This document shows positions 1 through 7,845 of a stretch of DNA of 21,331 bases, one piece after another. The position numbers and the translations under genes are program-made. The DNA comes from SHLQ01 sp964562985 (GTDB lineage: Bacteria; Actinomycetota; Acidimicrobiia; Acidimicrobiales; SHLQ01), in contig CAZLWE010000061.1 in assembly GCA_964562985.1 (NCBI GenBank), positions 1 through 21,331 on the forward strand, in the 5' to 3' direction. The notes under the pieces were generated by a model. That model searched no databases, was not told the DNA's origin, and saw only the letters and a list, made by a program, of their open reading frames with translations. Within the stretch, counting starts at the first letter, position 1. Each line of letters opens with the position of its first letter.

Positions 1-1
1 G

Positions 2-75
2 CGCCCCCGGCAGGACTCGAACCTGCAGTCGACGGGATAGAAGCCCGTTGCCTTATCCAGTTTGGCCACGGGGGC
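2..75 (-). tRNA. tRNA-Arg (anticodon UCU)
   Basis: Read on the minus strand, the sequence folds into a full cloverleaf. The 7-bp acceptor stem pairs positions 69-75 with 3-9, and position 2 gives a G discriminator base. The D arm has a GCC/GGC stem. The anticodon stem ACGGG/CCCGU encloses the loop CUUCUAU, so the anticodon is UCU (positions 39-41), which reads AGA. The T arm GCAGG/CCUGC encloses UUCGAGU. Whether CCA is encoded cannot be seen because the window ends one base past the discriminator. AGA is rare in high-GC genomes, so this is a minor-codon tRNA. No good promoter was recognised upstream. Confidence 0.96.
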
Positions 76-196
76 AGCACGCTCCACGATACAAACACCT
101 GATGGCGATTTCGCGCCAACAAGGGCACTCGAAGGGTTGTAGGCACCACATTCCCAATCCGCTTATGCCGCCGCGCAAAAGGCCGATGAGAAGAAC

Positions 197-2515
197 GTGT
201 CGAAAGGAACGTCGCTGCCCAAAGAGCTACCCGAGATTCTCGGACAGTTTCTGGTCCGGTACCCCGGAGCGAGTGTGGTCGCGTTAGCGGAGCCCGGATA
301 CACCCCCATCGAGGAGCTTCACCCGGCCTTCCGAAATCGACCTACACCACCAACGCTCACGGCGCTCTCTGGTAACGACCATCTGATCGCCCTGTCGTGC
401 CTACGTAGAGCTAGGGAGTCCGGCACGGCACACGAAGTGCTGTCTCTCAACGGTTTCAATATCCATCTGAGCGCAGTTGCACTCAGCGGAATCCCATGCA
501 CGGTGGTCGTCGTCCACCCGACTGCTGGTATTGGGCCATTGTCCGGAATCGAACTTGGTCTCGAACCTTGGGTGCTGAACGGCACGCTGGACGCCGACCT
601 TCGAATCGATGGGATTCAGAGCGACGTTTGCCCGTTCACCGGCGAAGACGTCGTTGGCCGCCAACTCTTGAACATCGTCGCTCCCTCATCGTTTGGCGCC
701 ACCGTCGATTGCGTGCTGGAGGCCCACAAATTGGGCTCATCCTCCTGTGATATTGAGCTACAGACAGCTGGACATAGTGCGGTGTATCACTTAGCCGTGT
801 TGCGTTCAAACGACCGACTGCAGTTTTCGATCGCTGAGCGTTCGGCGTTGAACAAGGCCTCAGACGGCGCCCAGCTGAATCAGTTCGCAGAGAACTCCCA
901 CTATGGTTTCTTTCGCGTTGCGGCGAGCGGGGAGATTCTCTACACAAACTCACGACTCGACGAATTGTTCGAGCGTGACTTCGAAACGCTCGACGATTTC
1001 GGCGAGATCAAAACCTTGGGCGGCGGCCTTCTCGTCGAGGTTGTCCCCGACGAACTCCGTACGAGTGCTGAGTGCATCATCGACGTGAAGGTCGATACCG
1101 ACGAAGAGGCTCGAATCATTCGGCTTCGCGTGCAGCGAACGGCGGGAACAGACAATGACTTTGAGTACTCCGGCAGCGCTGAAGACATCACCGAGATTCT
1201 GGCCCGCGAAAGCCAGCTCGAACAAGAAGCTCTCACGGATCCAATGACCGGCATCGCCAACCGGCGAGGCCTCGAGACCGTCGTGGATGACATGCTGGCA
1301 GCACACTCATTTTCGCAGTTCGCACTGTTGATGTGTGACCTCGACGGCTTCAAACAGGTCAATGATTCCCTTGGCCATGACGCTGGCGACGCCGTCATTC
1401 AGGAAGTTGGGCGTCGCCTGGCCGCAATCTCGCGAGATGGCGACATCGTTGCCCGTCTCGGCGGTGACGAGTTCGTTGTCGTTGCACCAAACATCTCCGA
1501 CTACGACGGGGCAATGGAATTCGCAGAACGCATCTTGCCGCAGCTTCGTCAGCCCTATCACTACGCCGAGACCCAGATGGAGTTGAGTGGATCGGTGGGC
1601 GTTGCGGTGGCCACCGAGCCGATGCAGACCCACAGGCTGCTGCAGATGGCCGACCACGCGATGTACGAGGCGAAGCGGGCTGGACGAAATCAGGCGGTTG
1701 CCTACCACACGCCCGACTCGACAACGACAATCTCGCCACTCGCGCTCCGCCGCGACCTACGGCGGGCCATCACGAACAACGAACTCGACCTAGCGTTCCA
1801 ACCGATCTATGCAATCGACAACTTGGAGCACGCCACGTCGGCCGAGGTCCTGTTGCGTTGGGACCATCCAATTCAGGGCCATATCGAGCCGTCGACGATG
1901 GTCACTATCGCGGAGCAGAGCGGACTCATTCGCGATCTCGGAGAGTGGATCGTCACCGAATCGATCAAGACCGCCGCGTCGGTCAATGCCGATGCAGACC
2001 GCCCGATCTCCATCGCTGTGAACGTGTCTGCGCTTCAGGTGGGCCGTCCCGACTTTGTAGAGATGGTGGCCGCAACCCTCGACTTCCACCGATTGGCGCC
2101 AACATCGCTCACCATCGAGCTCACCGAGAGCTACCTGATCGACCGAATGGAGCACGCCCGCGATTCGATCGACGCGCTGACCAACTTTGGCGTTCGCCTC
2201 GCAATAGATGACTTCGGTACTGGCTACTCCAGCTTTGAGTACCTGCTGACCTTGCCGGTGTACGCGGTCAAGATCGATCCGTCCTTCACGCGACGCCTGA
2301 CCGAGCCTAAAGGATCAGCGATGCTGGGCGGGCTCTCTCGAGCCTGTCGGGAGCTCGGAATGCTGGTCATCGCCGAAGGAATCGAAACGATCGAGCAACT
2401 CGACGCAGCGCGCAACGCAGGTGTAACCCATGCCCAGGGTTACCTGCTCGGCATGCCGGTATCGACCTCCAGCCTCGGCATGCGCGCAAACAGTGCTGCC
2501 CCTCGGGTCGCCTAG
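197..2515 (+). CDS. PAS-GGDEF-EAL cyclic-di-GMP turnover protein
   Basis: This cytosolic protein of 772 aa has no membrane segment. Residues about 130-215 and 228-335 look like PAS-type sensor folds (weak by eye). The GGDEF domain (about 343-505) has D348 in DPMTGIANRR and an intact GGDEF at 422-426. RDGD at 413-416 lies exactly five residues before it, matching the RxxD product-inhibition site. The EAL domain (about 520-760) has EVL in place of EAL at 550-552. The other catalytic motifs are present: NVS, ELTES, DDFGTG (D671, D672), KID, AEGIET and QGYLLG. Synthesis from GTP and hydrolysis of c-di-GMP are therefore both chemically possible; which one dominates cannot be read from sequence. 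The start is a GTG at 197 with only weak ribosome-binding potential. The next gene begins 27 bases after the stop, so co-transcription is likely. Confidence 0.95.
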   Translation: MSKGTSLPKELPEILGQFLVRYPGASVVALAEPGYTPIEELHPAFRNRPTPPTLTALSGNDHLIALSCLRRARESGTAHEVLSLNGFNIHLSAVALSGIPCTVVVVHPTAGIGPLSGIELGLEPWVLNGTLDADLRIDGIQSDVCPFTGEDVVGRQLLNIVAPSSFGATVDCVLEAHKLGSSSCDIELQTAGHSAVYHLAVLRSNDRLQFSIAERSALNKASDGAQLNQFAENSHYGFFRVAASGEILYTNSRLDELFERDFETLDDFGEIKTLGGGLLVEVVPDELRTSAECIIDVKVDTDEEARIIRLRVQRTAGTDNDFEYSGSAEDITEILARESQLEQEALTDPMTGIANRRGLETVVDDMLAAHSFSQFALLMCDLDGFKQVNDSLGHDAGDAVIQEVGRRLAAISRDGDIVARLGGDEFVVVAPNISDYDGAMEFAERILPQLRQPYHYAETQMELSGSVGVAVATEPMQTHRLLQMADHAMYEAKRAGRNQAVAYHTPDSTTTISPLALRRDLRRAITNNELDLAFQPIYAIDNLEHATSAEVLLRWDHPIQGHIEPSTMVTIAEQSGLIRDLGEWIVTESIKTAASVNADADRPISIAVNVSALQVGRPDFVEMVAATLDFHRLAPTSLTIELTESYLIDRMEHARDSIDALTNFGVRLAIDDFGTGYSSFEYLLTLPVYAVKIDPSFTRRLTEPKGSAMLGGLSRACRELGMLVIAEGIETIEQLDAARNAGVTHAQGYLLGMPVSTSSLGMRANSAAPRVA

Positions 2516-2542
2516 TTTGATCGTTGCGGGCACACTATTGGG

Positions 2543-4009
2543 GTGACCCAAGAGCAACCCGCTAGTTCAGGTTCGTTTGGACGCCAAGGCGCCCTCTTCC
2601 TCGTTGCGGCAACTTCCGGGCTGGTTCTCGTCATCGAGATCCTGGCCGGACGCCTCCTCGCTCCTTTTGTGGGGGTGTCAATCGATACCTTCACCGGCAT
2701 TATCGGAACGATTCTTGCGGGCATCGCGATTGGATCGGCGGTCGGTGGTTGGCTCGCTGACCGGTATGACCCCGTAAAGATGATCGCCCAATCGTTGGTC
2801 TATGGCGGGGCACTGACGTGGATCGCAGTCCCCATCACCAGTTCGGTCGGACCGGCGGTCGGGAGCGGCCCGGTCGCGATCGTGGTCCTGTCCGCGGTGG
2901 CCTTCGTGTTGCCCACTGCCGTGCTGTCGGGCATTGGCCCGATGGTGGCAAAGCTCGAGATCGAGAACTTGGACTCGACCGGCGAGATCGTAGGCCGGTT
3001 GTCGGCGGCGGGTACCTTCGGCGCACTCGTCGGAACGTTCGGAACCGGTTTTCTGCTCATCGCACTACTTCCCGTGCGAACCTTGATGTTCATCATCGGG
3101 GGCGTTCTCGTTCTGGCCGGAATCGTCGTGTTTTTCAAGTATGTCCGGAGCCGGCCATCCGGAGGGGATGTCGGCTTGGTCGCGATCGCCGCATTCCTGT
3201 CGCTGGCGATCGGCACGCCCTGCGATGAGACGACGGCGTACTACTGCATTCGAGTGGTGGCCGATGATCCCGAAGTCCGCCCAGGAGGCCGCAGCTTGAT
3301 CCTTGATCAACTGCGCCATGCCCACGTCGATCTCGACGACCCAACCTTTCTTGATATTCGCTATATGCGCCTTTTCGCCAGTGCCGCCGAGACTCTGCCA
3401 GATGGACCAATCCGTGTGCTACATATCGGCGGCGGCGGGTTCACGCTCCCCCGCTTCATCGACGCGGTCCGCCCGGGCTCCACTCACACCGTGCTCGAAC
3501 TCGACGTAGACCTCGTCCCCGTTATTCAACGAGACTTCGGGTTGCCCGAGGATCATGGCTACGACATTCGCTTCGATGATGCACGGATCAACCTCGCGGA
3601 GCTGGAGAGCGATTCGTTCGATCTGATCGTCGGTGATGCGTACTCGGGCAACGCGGTCCCCTGGCACCTCGCCACCGTCGAAGTTGTCGAGGAGATCGAC
3701 CGACTGCTCGATGACGGCGGGATCTACACGGCCAACATCATCGACGGAAACGAGAACCGCTTCATTCGGTCGCAACTCGCAACGCTGAGCGTGGTATTCG
3801 ATGAACTTGCCATGGTCGAACCCGAGGGCGGCGTAACCGCCAGGGCCCAAAACCAACTTGTTGTCGCAAGCCATGACTCGATCGCACAACTACCGGTCGA
3901 TCCACCCGACGGTAGACAGCTCACCCAAGACGAACTGGTAAGCTTCGTAGGCGATGACGCACTCGTACTGACCGACAACTTCGCCCCCGCAGACCAACTG
4001 CTCCCCTAG
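2543..4009 (+). CDS. Membrane protein fused to a spermidine-synthase-like domain
   Basis: This 488-aa protein has an N-terminal hydrophobic half (about residues 10-220) with six or seven predicted membrane helices and a Gly-rich second helix. The C-terminal half (about 225-488) is a Rossmann methyltransferase-like fold of the spermidine synthase family. Its nucleotide-binding glycine loop IGGGGF is at 295-300, acidic E319 and D321 end the next strand, and DAYSG at 365-369 sits where the family has its catalytic aspartate. The usual substrate residues of true polyamine synthases are not obvious, and no polyamine gene is nearby, so the substrate is unknown. Such fusions are common in Actinobacteria and are usually annotated as fused MFS/spermidine synthase. 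The start is a GTG 27 bases after the GGDEF/EAL stop. The stop overlaps the convergent kinase stop in a shared CTAG. Confidence 0.87.
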   Translation: MTQEQPASSGSFGRQGALFLVAATSGLVLVIEILAGRLLAPFVGVSIDTFTGIIGTILAGIAIGSAVGGWLADRYDPVKMIAQSLVYGGALTWIAVPITSSVGPAVGSGPVAIVVLSAVAFVLPTAVLSGIGPMVAKLEIENLDSTGEIVGRLSAAGTFGALVGTFGTGFLLIALLPVRTLMFIIGGVLVLAGIVVFFKYVRSRPSGGDVGLVAIAAFLSLAIGTPCDETTAYYCIRVVADDPEVRPGGRSLILDQLRHAHVDLDDPTFLDIRYMRLFASAAETLPDGPIRVLHIGGGGFTLPRFIDAVRPGSTHTVLELDVDLVPVIQRDFGLPEDHGYDIRFDDARINLAELESDSFDLIVGDAYSGNAVPWHLATVEVVEEIDRLLDDGGIYTANIIDGNENRFIRSQLATLSVVFDELAMVEPEGGVTARAQNQLVVASHDSIAQLPVDPPDGRQLTQDELVSFVGDDALVLTDNFAPADQLLP

Positions 4010-5526
4010 CTGCCGATATCTGGACCGACCGTGCGGTCTTCCCATGACCGAGGAAATCGCAACGTCGTGCACGTTCCGGGCGTTTGGGCTGGACCATCGC
4101 CACGAACCATCGTGATGTCCCCGTGCAACTCGGTGGTCACGAATGTGTGAACGAGGGTAAGCCCCAATCCCCTCGCCTGCGCGAAATCGAAGTCCTCCGG
4201 GGGACCTTGGCCATTGTCCGATACGTGGACTGACAGATCGTTCTCTTCTTTCGAAAAGGCAATCGTGACCGTTGGCCCACCCTCGGGTTCAATCCCCGGA
4301 GGGAACGCATGATCCACCACGTTTTGGAGCAGTTCGGTGAGCACCACAGCCAACGGCATGGACCGGATGAGCGGCAACCTTCCAGCCTTCCCCTCCAGAA
4401 CAAACTGAATCGGGTTCTCTGGAGATTGGAGGCCTTCTTCGATCAGACGAATAAGGGGGCGAGCAACATCTTCGAAGGGGGCGTCGTCCCCCGTCGCATC
4501 CGCGGAAGCGTCGTTCGCCAGGGTTTCGTGAACGATAGCGATCGCCGCTATTCGCCGTACCGACTCAGACAGCGCAAATTTCGCATCCTCGGAGGTAACC
4601 CGGCGAGCTTGGAGCCGCAACAACGATGAGATTGTCTGCAGGTTGTTCTTGACCCGATGGTGAATTTCACGGATCGTCGCATCCTTCGACAGGAGAAGTC
4701 GGTCACGATGCTTGAGCTCGGTGACGTCGCGCATCAACAGAAACGCCCCGTCGACCTCCCCATCGGTGATGAGCGGGACGCACTGCGAAGTTACGGTGAC
4801 ATCACGACGTTCGAGCTCCTGGGTCGCGGCCGCCCGGATGGCAAAAGCAGTTCGAACAAAGGAATCGTCGAGCCCGACTTCGTCAACGCGTACCCCCAGA
4901 GGGCTTCGATGAACGCCGAGACGATGGAGGGCGGAAACGGCATTGGGCGATTGGAACACCACTCGCTTCTGTTCGTCTAGCACGAGAAGGCCGTCGCCGA
5001 CACGAGGCGCGCCGTATTGTGCGCCTTGGTTGCCCCCAAAGGGGAAGAAACCGTCGGCGACCATCCGCATAAGCCGGTTGGATAGATCCAAGTACGTCGC
5101 TTCCAGCTGCAGGAGCTCCCGATCGAGATATCGGCGTTCTCGAAGCACCACACCCAGGCGTCGATCACCAATGCCGAATGGTGCAGCAAAGATCTTGGCC
5201 TGCCCTTCCGGAAAGTGTGGACCGAGCTCGACGGTATCGGTGTGCACGATTCCGGTGTCCCATGCAGCAGCGACCAGGGGGCGGTTCTCGCGCCGGTGAC
5301 GGTCGCCCACGGGATCATGGATGTACAACGTCGTTCCCGTTTGCGGCCGCGCGTTTGCGATGACCATAAAGGAATCGGCCTTCTCGTTTGCGGGAATCAA
5401 CAACAAGATGTCGCCCAAGGCGAGATCGGCTAGAAGACTCCATGACCGCAGGAGATTCTTGAGATGGTCGACCGCCTCATCGTCGAATCCGGCGATCTGG
5501 CGGGCGAGTTCGATTGGTGATGCCAT
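4006..5526 (-). CDS. pdtaS: PdtaS-like sensor histidine kinase (HisKA_2)
   Basis: This soluble 506-aa kinase has no membrane helices. Residues about 8-165 match the N-terminal GAF-like domain of PdtaS-type kinases (H_kinase_N). Residues about 185-275 form a PAS-like domain. The phospho-acceptor box EIHHRVKNNLQ, with the His pair at 289-290, is the HisKA_2 type. The ATPase domain shows the N box (ELLQNVVDHAF) and G boxes (DNGQG, GLGLTLV). In mycobacteria PdtaS phosphorylates the ANTAR-domain regulator PdtaR; no such regulator lies in this window, so the partner must be encoded elsewhere. The gene starts 28 bases beyond the stop of the upstream ArsA-like gene. It may be read from that operon or from its own TAGTAT box just ahead of the ATG. 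The gene symbol is by similarity of domain order and H box. Confidence 0.88.
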   Translation of the reverse strand: MASPIELARQIAGFDDEAVDHLKNLLRSWSLLADLALGDILLLIPANEKADSFMVIANARPQTGTTLYIHDPVGDRHRRENRPLVAAAWDTGIVHTDTVELGPHFPEGQAKIFAAPFGIGDRRLGVVLRERRYLDRELLQLEATYLDLSNRLMRMVADGFFPFGGNQGAQYGAPRVGDGLLVLDEQKRVVFQSPNAVSALHRLGVHRSPLGVRVDEVGLDDSFVRTAFAIRAAATQELERRDVTVTSQCVPLITDGEVDGAFLLMRDVTELKHRDRLLLSKDATIREIHHRVKNNLQTISSLLRLQARRVTSEDAKFALSESVRRIAAIAIVHETLANDASADATGDDAPFEDVARPLIRLIEEGLQSPENPIQFVLEGKAGRLPLIRSMPLAVVLTELLQNVVDHAFPPGIEPEGGPTVTIAFSKEENDLSVHVSDNGQGPPEDFDFAQARGLGLTLVHTFVTTELHGDITMVRGDGPAQTPGTCTTLRFPRSWEDRTVGPDIGS

Positions 5527-5534
5527 CGCTGTCG

Positions 5535-5540
5535 ATACTA
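5535..5540 (-). promoter_or_regulatory. Candidate -10 box for the PdtaS-like kinase
   Basis: On the minus strand TAGTAT lies 8 bases before the kinase ATG, which would put the transcript start one or two bases ahead of the start codon. No convincing -35 box is present (TGGGGT at 17-base spacing). The ATG has no Shine-Dalgarno sequence, which fits near-leaderless translation. This is inference from motif and spacing only. Confidence 0.3.
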
Positions 5541-5554
5541 GGCCGAGCGTCGCT

Positions 5555-6661
5555 CTAACCCCAGAGCCGCTCGCCGAGTTCGAGTAGCGACCCGATCGAG
5601 GTCGGTGCGTTCACCAAACGTGGCAAAGAGGTCACCACCTCGGCTGGGATGCTCTCCAGAAGCTCCCGTTGCGCCCTCGCTACGTGGGCTCGTTCGATCA
5701 CGTACTCTGCGCCTGGCTGCAAGAGCGAGGTGTTCGTGCGAGAAAAGGGGGACCGTTCATCGTTGACGACTCGCTCGGCGACGTCGGACACCTTCTTTAG
5801 AGCGAAGACGTCGGGCTCCACTCCGTTCACGACAACGCCGTCGAAACCCAAGTCTCTTTCGGCCAACTGCGACGCCAACCGCTCAAGTCGAGCAACAACA
5901 TCGGCCGCCGGAGCGGTCACTGCGACAAACGCTGCATCATCGCCGGCGAGCTGCGCTGCCACCGCGCCGGTTCGCTCCACCATCCCTGGCACGACCTCGT
6001 TCATCAGTTGGAAGAACTCGACGACATCGGCAAAGAACTCCGCCCCGAGCAAACGGTCAGCGAGGTTCGAGAACGTTCGAGCTGCTGCGCCACCGACCAT
6101 TGTCCCGTCGCCCCCGGTCAGCCAGCTAAGCAGCGAAGACCCGAAGAACTCTGCGACGCGCTGAGGCGCATCAAAGAAGTCCAATGCGTTCTGCGATGGC
6201 GGCGTATCGACAATGATCAACCGATATCGATCCGACGCGACCGCGCCGTCGAGCCAGCCCAAAGCCGCATAGTCGTTGCCGTGCACGAAGGTATCGGCGA
6301 TTCGCCGATACACCGGGTTCGCAAGAATCCGCGTTGCCTGCTCGTCGCTCGCTTGGGTGCGCACCAAGTCGTCCCACGCCGAACTCGGATCGAGCATGGC
6401 CGCAAAGACTCGGGACTTGCCAGTGCCGTGTTCGCCGAGCGGCAGTTCGACCACCTCGTTTCCGTCGATCGGTAGGCCAAGGGCGTTCGCCAGCCTGCGT
6501 GCCGGGTCGATCGTCAGAACCAAGACGTCTCCGTCGTCGAGAACCGCGCCGGCAGCCAGCCCCAGAGCTGCAGCAACCGTTGTCTTTCCGACTCCCCCGC
6601 TTCCCGCAACGACCGCTAAGGATCGACCGGAGAGCACCTCACCGAAGGCTGGAGCGCTCAT
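5555..6661 (-). CDS. ArsA/GET3-family ATPase, subunit with serine in place of signature lysine
   Basis: This 368-aa protein has a deviant Walker A loop, GSGGVGKTT at 20-28, with Lys26 binding phosphate. The signature lysine of the ArsA/MinD class is replaced by Ser21. Later motifs are TIDPARRLANALG, typical of ArsA, and the switch-II-like DTPPSQNALDF. There is not one cysteine in the chain, so the thiol arsenite site of true ArsA is absent. Its ATG overlaps the stop of the upstream ArsA-like gene (ATGA), a classic sign of coupled translation of two subunits. The pair resembles mycobacterial Rv3679/Rv3680, which form a two-protein ATPase complex. Cargo or substrate is unknown. The arrangement suggests a heterodimer in which each chain supplies one nucleotide site. 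Confidence 0.93.
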   Translation of the reverse strand: MSAPAFGEVLSGRSLAVVAGSGGVGKTTVAAALGLAAGAVLDDGDVLVLTIDPARRLANALGLPIDGNEVVELPLGEHGTGKSRVFAAMLDPSSAWDDLVRTQASDEQATRILANPVYRRIADTFVHGNDYAALGWLDGAVASDRYRLIIVDTPPSQNALDFFDAPQRVAEFFGSSLLSWLTGGDGTMVGGAAARTFSNLADRLLGAEFFADVVEFFQLMNEVVPGMVERTGAVAAQLAGDDAAFVAVTAPAADVVARLERLASQLAERDLGFDGVVVNGVEPDVFALKKVSDVAERVVNDERSPFSRTNTSLLQPGAEYVIERAHVARAQRELLESIPAEVVTSLPRLVNAPTSIGSLLELGERLWG

Positions 6662-7572
6662 AGCGACAACTCGTCTGCGAGCGCTTCACGTACTTCGGCG
6701 CGAAGGTCATCGACGACGCCGAACTCCGGCACGTGGATGATGTCGGTTCCAACGGGCAGTTCGTCTCGAAGCCGAGCATCGATGGCAGCAGCGACGGCGG
6801 CGCGGTCAAGGCCGATCCGGACGCCATCGAGTAGACCCCCCGCTCCGATGGAGAGTCGCGCTGGAGGAGATTCCAGTAACTCTTCGAGGTTCCGTCGCGG
6901 ATTTCGGGCGTAGAGCTGTGGTCGAGCTCTATTGACCACCACCGCTGCGAGCGGCGCAGGAGTTTCTTCGCCGAGGCGTCGAACAAAATCCAGCGTCTCA
7001 CTTACCGGCATCTCTTCAGCCAAGGTCACGTTGATCACGCCCGTGATTTCGGGATCGCCCAGCAGTTCGATGATCCAATCGGTCTCACGAGCAAGACGAC
7101 CTATGGGGGCAATCTCGGCCACATTCGAGGGCGCTGCGAGTTCTCCGAGCAAGTGGCCGCTCGATGCTGCATCGACGATCACGACGTCCCAGTTCCCCGA
7201 GCGCGCCTCATGGGCATACTTGCCGACCAGCAATAGTTCGCTCACCCCGGGAGCGGCGTCGGCAACGAAGTTGAAGGCTCGTGCCACAGGGCCTGCCACG
7301 GCACCAAGCGCGCCGAGCTGGAGTTTCACGAACTCCTGAAGCGATGCCTCGGATTCGATCTGCAAAACGCTCAGATTCCGAGCCACCTCGATGGGCTCGT
7401 GGTGGGGCACCACGTCGAAGAGCCCCGCGGCACCCGGGCTGCCATCAGCCGAAATGAGAAGAACACGAAGTCCCCGCGCGGCCCCAAGTTCGGCCAATGC
7501 CGCGGCGGCGAGTGACTTGCCTGTCCCGCCTTTCCCACCGACGATGAGTAGTCGTCGGTCGAGCAGGGACAC
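6658..7572 (-). CDS. ArsA/GET3-family ATPase, subunit with canonical signature lysine
   Basis: This protein of 304 aa starts from the GTG at 7572. That start puts the P-loop VGGKGGTGKS near the N-terminus, with signature Lys14 and Walker Lys19. It also leaves one base after the DUF3107 stop (TGAGGTG). An upstream ATG at 7707 is open but would run through most of DUF3107, so it was not used. LISADGSPGAAGLFD follows the P-loop, and VDAASSGHLLGEL matches the ArsA DxxxxGH switch. No cysteine is present, which argues against arsenite binding. The stop overlaps the ATG of the partner ATPase by four bases. This protein is probably the catalytic partner of the second ATPase in a complex. Product class is confident; biological role is unknown. 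Confidence 0.92.
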   Translation of the reverse strand: MSLLDRRLLIVGGKGGTGKSLAAAALAELGAARGLRVLLISADGSPGAAGLFDVVPHHEPIEVARNLSVLQIESEASLQEFVKLQLGALGAVAGPVARAFNFVADAAPGVSELLLVGKYAHEARSGNWDVVIVDAASSGHLLGELAAPSNVAEIAPIGRLARETDWIIELLGDPEITGVINVTLAEEMPVSETLDFVRRLGEETPAPLAAVVVNRARPQLYARNPRRNLEELLESPPARLSIGAGGLLDGVRIGLDRAAVAAAIDARLRDELPVGTDIIHVPEFGVVDDLRAEVREALADELSL

Positions 7573-7573
7573 C

Positions 7574-7801
7574 TCAGCCGAAGCCGATTGGGCGGTTGGC
7601 TTCTTCGCTTCCGATTTCGACGTAGGCGATCTTGTCCGCTGGCACGCCGATCTGGCGACCCTTGGAATCTTCGAGCCACAACGTTGATGAACCTTCGAGC
7701 GCCGCACTGACCTTCGCCTTCACGTCGGCGGCCGAGCTCGACTCGGCGAGTTCAAGCGCGATCTCTTTCGGGGTGTAGGTAACACCGATACGGATGTCCA
7801 T
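7574..7801 (-). CDS. DUF3107 family protein
   Basis: This small 75-aa protein begins MDIRIGVTYTPKEIALEL and ends with a segment containing IPxDKIAYVEIG-like residues (VPADKIAYVEIG). This is the pattern of the actinobacterial DUF3107 family, whose members are about 70-80 aa. No enzymatic motif is visible. Its ATG has the strongest ribosome-binding site of the cluster, AGGAGG at 7808-7813, six bases upstream. That suggests it is made in excess of the ATPases that follow, whose first start codon lies one base past its stop. The function of DUF3107 is not established. Position suggests a partner or regulator of the ArsA-like pair (inference). Confidence 0.9.
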   Translation of the reverse strand: MDIRIGVTYTPKEIALELAESSSAADVKAKVSAALEGSSTLWLEDSKGRQIGVPADKIAYVEIGSEEANRPIGFG

Positions 7802-7807
7802 GGATTT

Positions 7808-7813
7808 CCTCCT
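7808..7813 (-). promoter_or_regulatory. Consensus Shine-Dalgarno of the DUF3107 gene
   Basis: On the minus strand AGGAGG stands six bases before the ATG of DUF3107. It fixes that start and contrasts with the neighbouring minus-strand starts (lhr, PGPGW gene, mrp, kinase), which have no such site. Confidence 0.85.
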
Positions 7814-7845
7814 GGTCGGAAGCGAGAGCTTAAACGATTGGCCCG

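Noticed and set aside
7573..7707. Longer N-terminus of the canonical ArsA-like ATPase
   Set aside because: It would overlap most of DUF3107 in another frame, and the extra residues look random. The GTG at 7572 gives a normal start.
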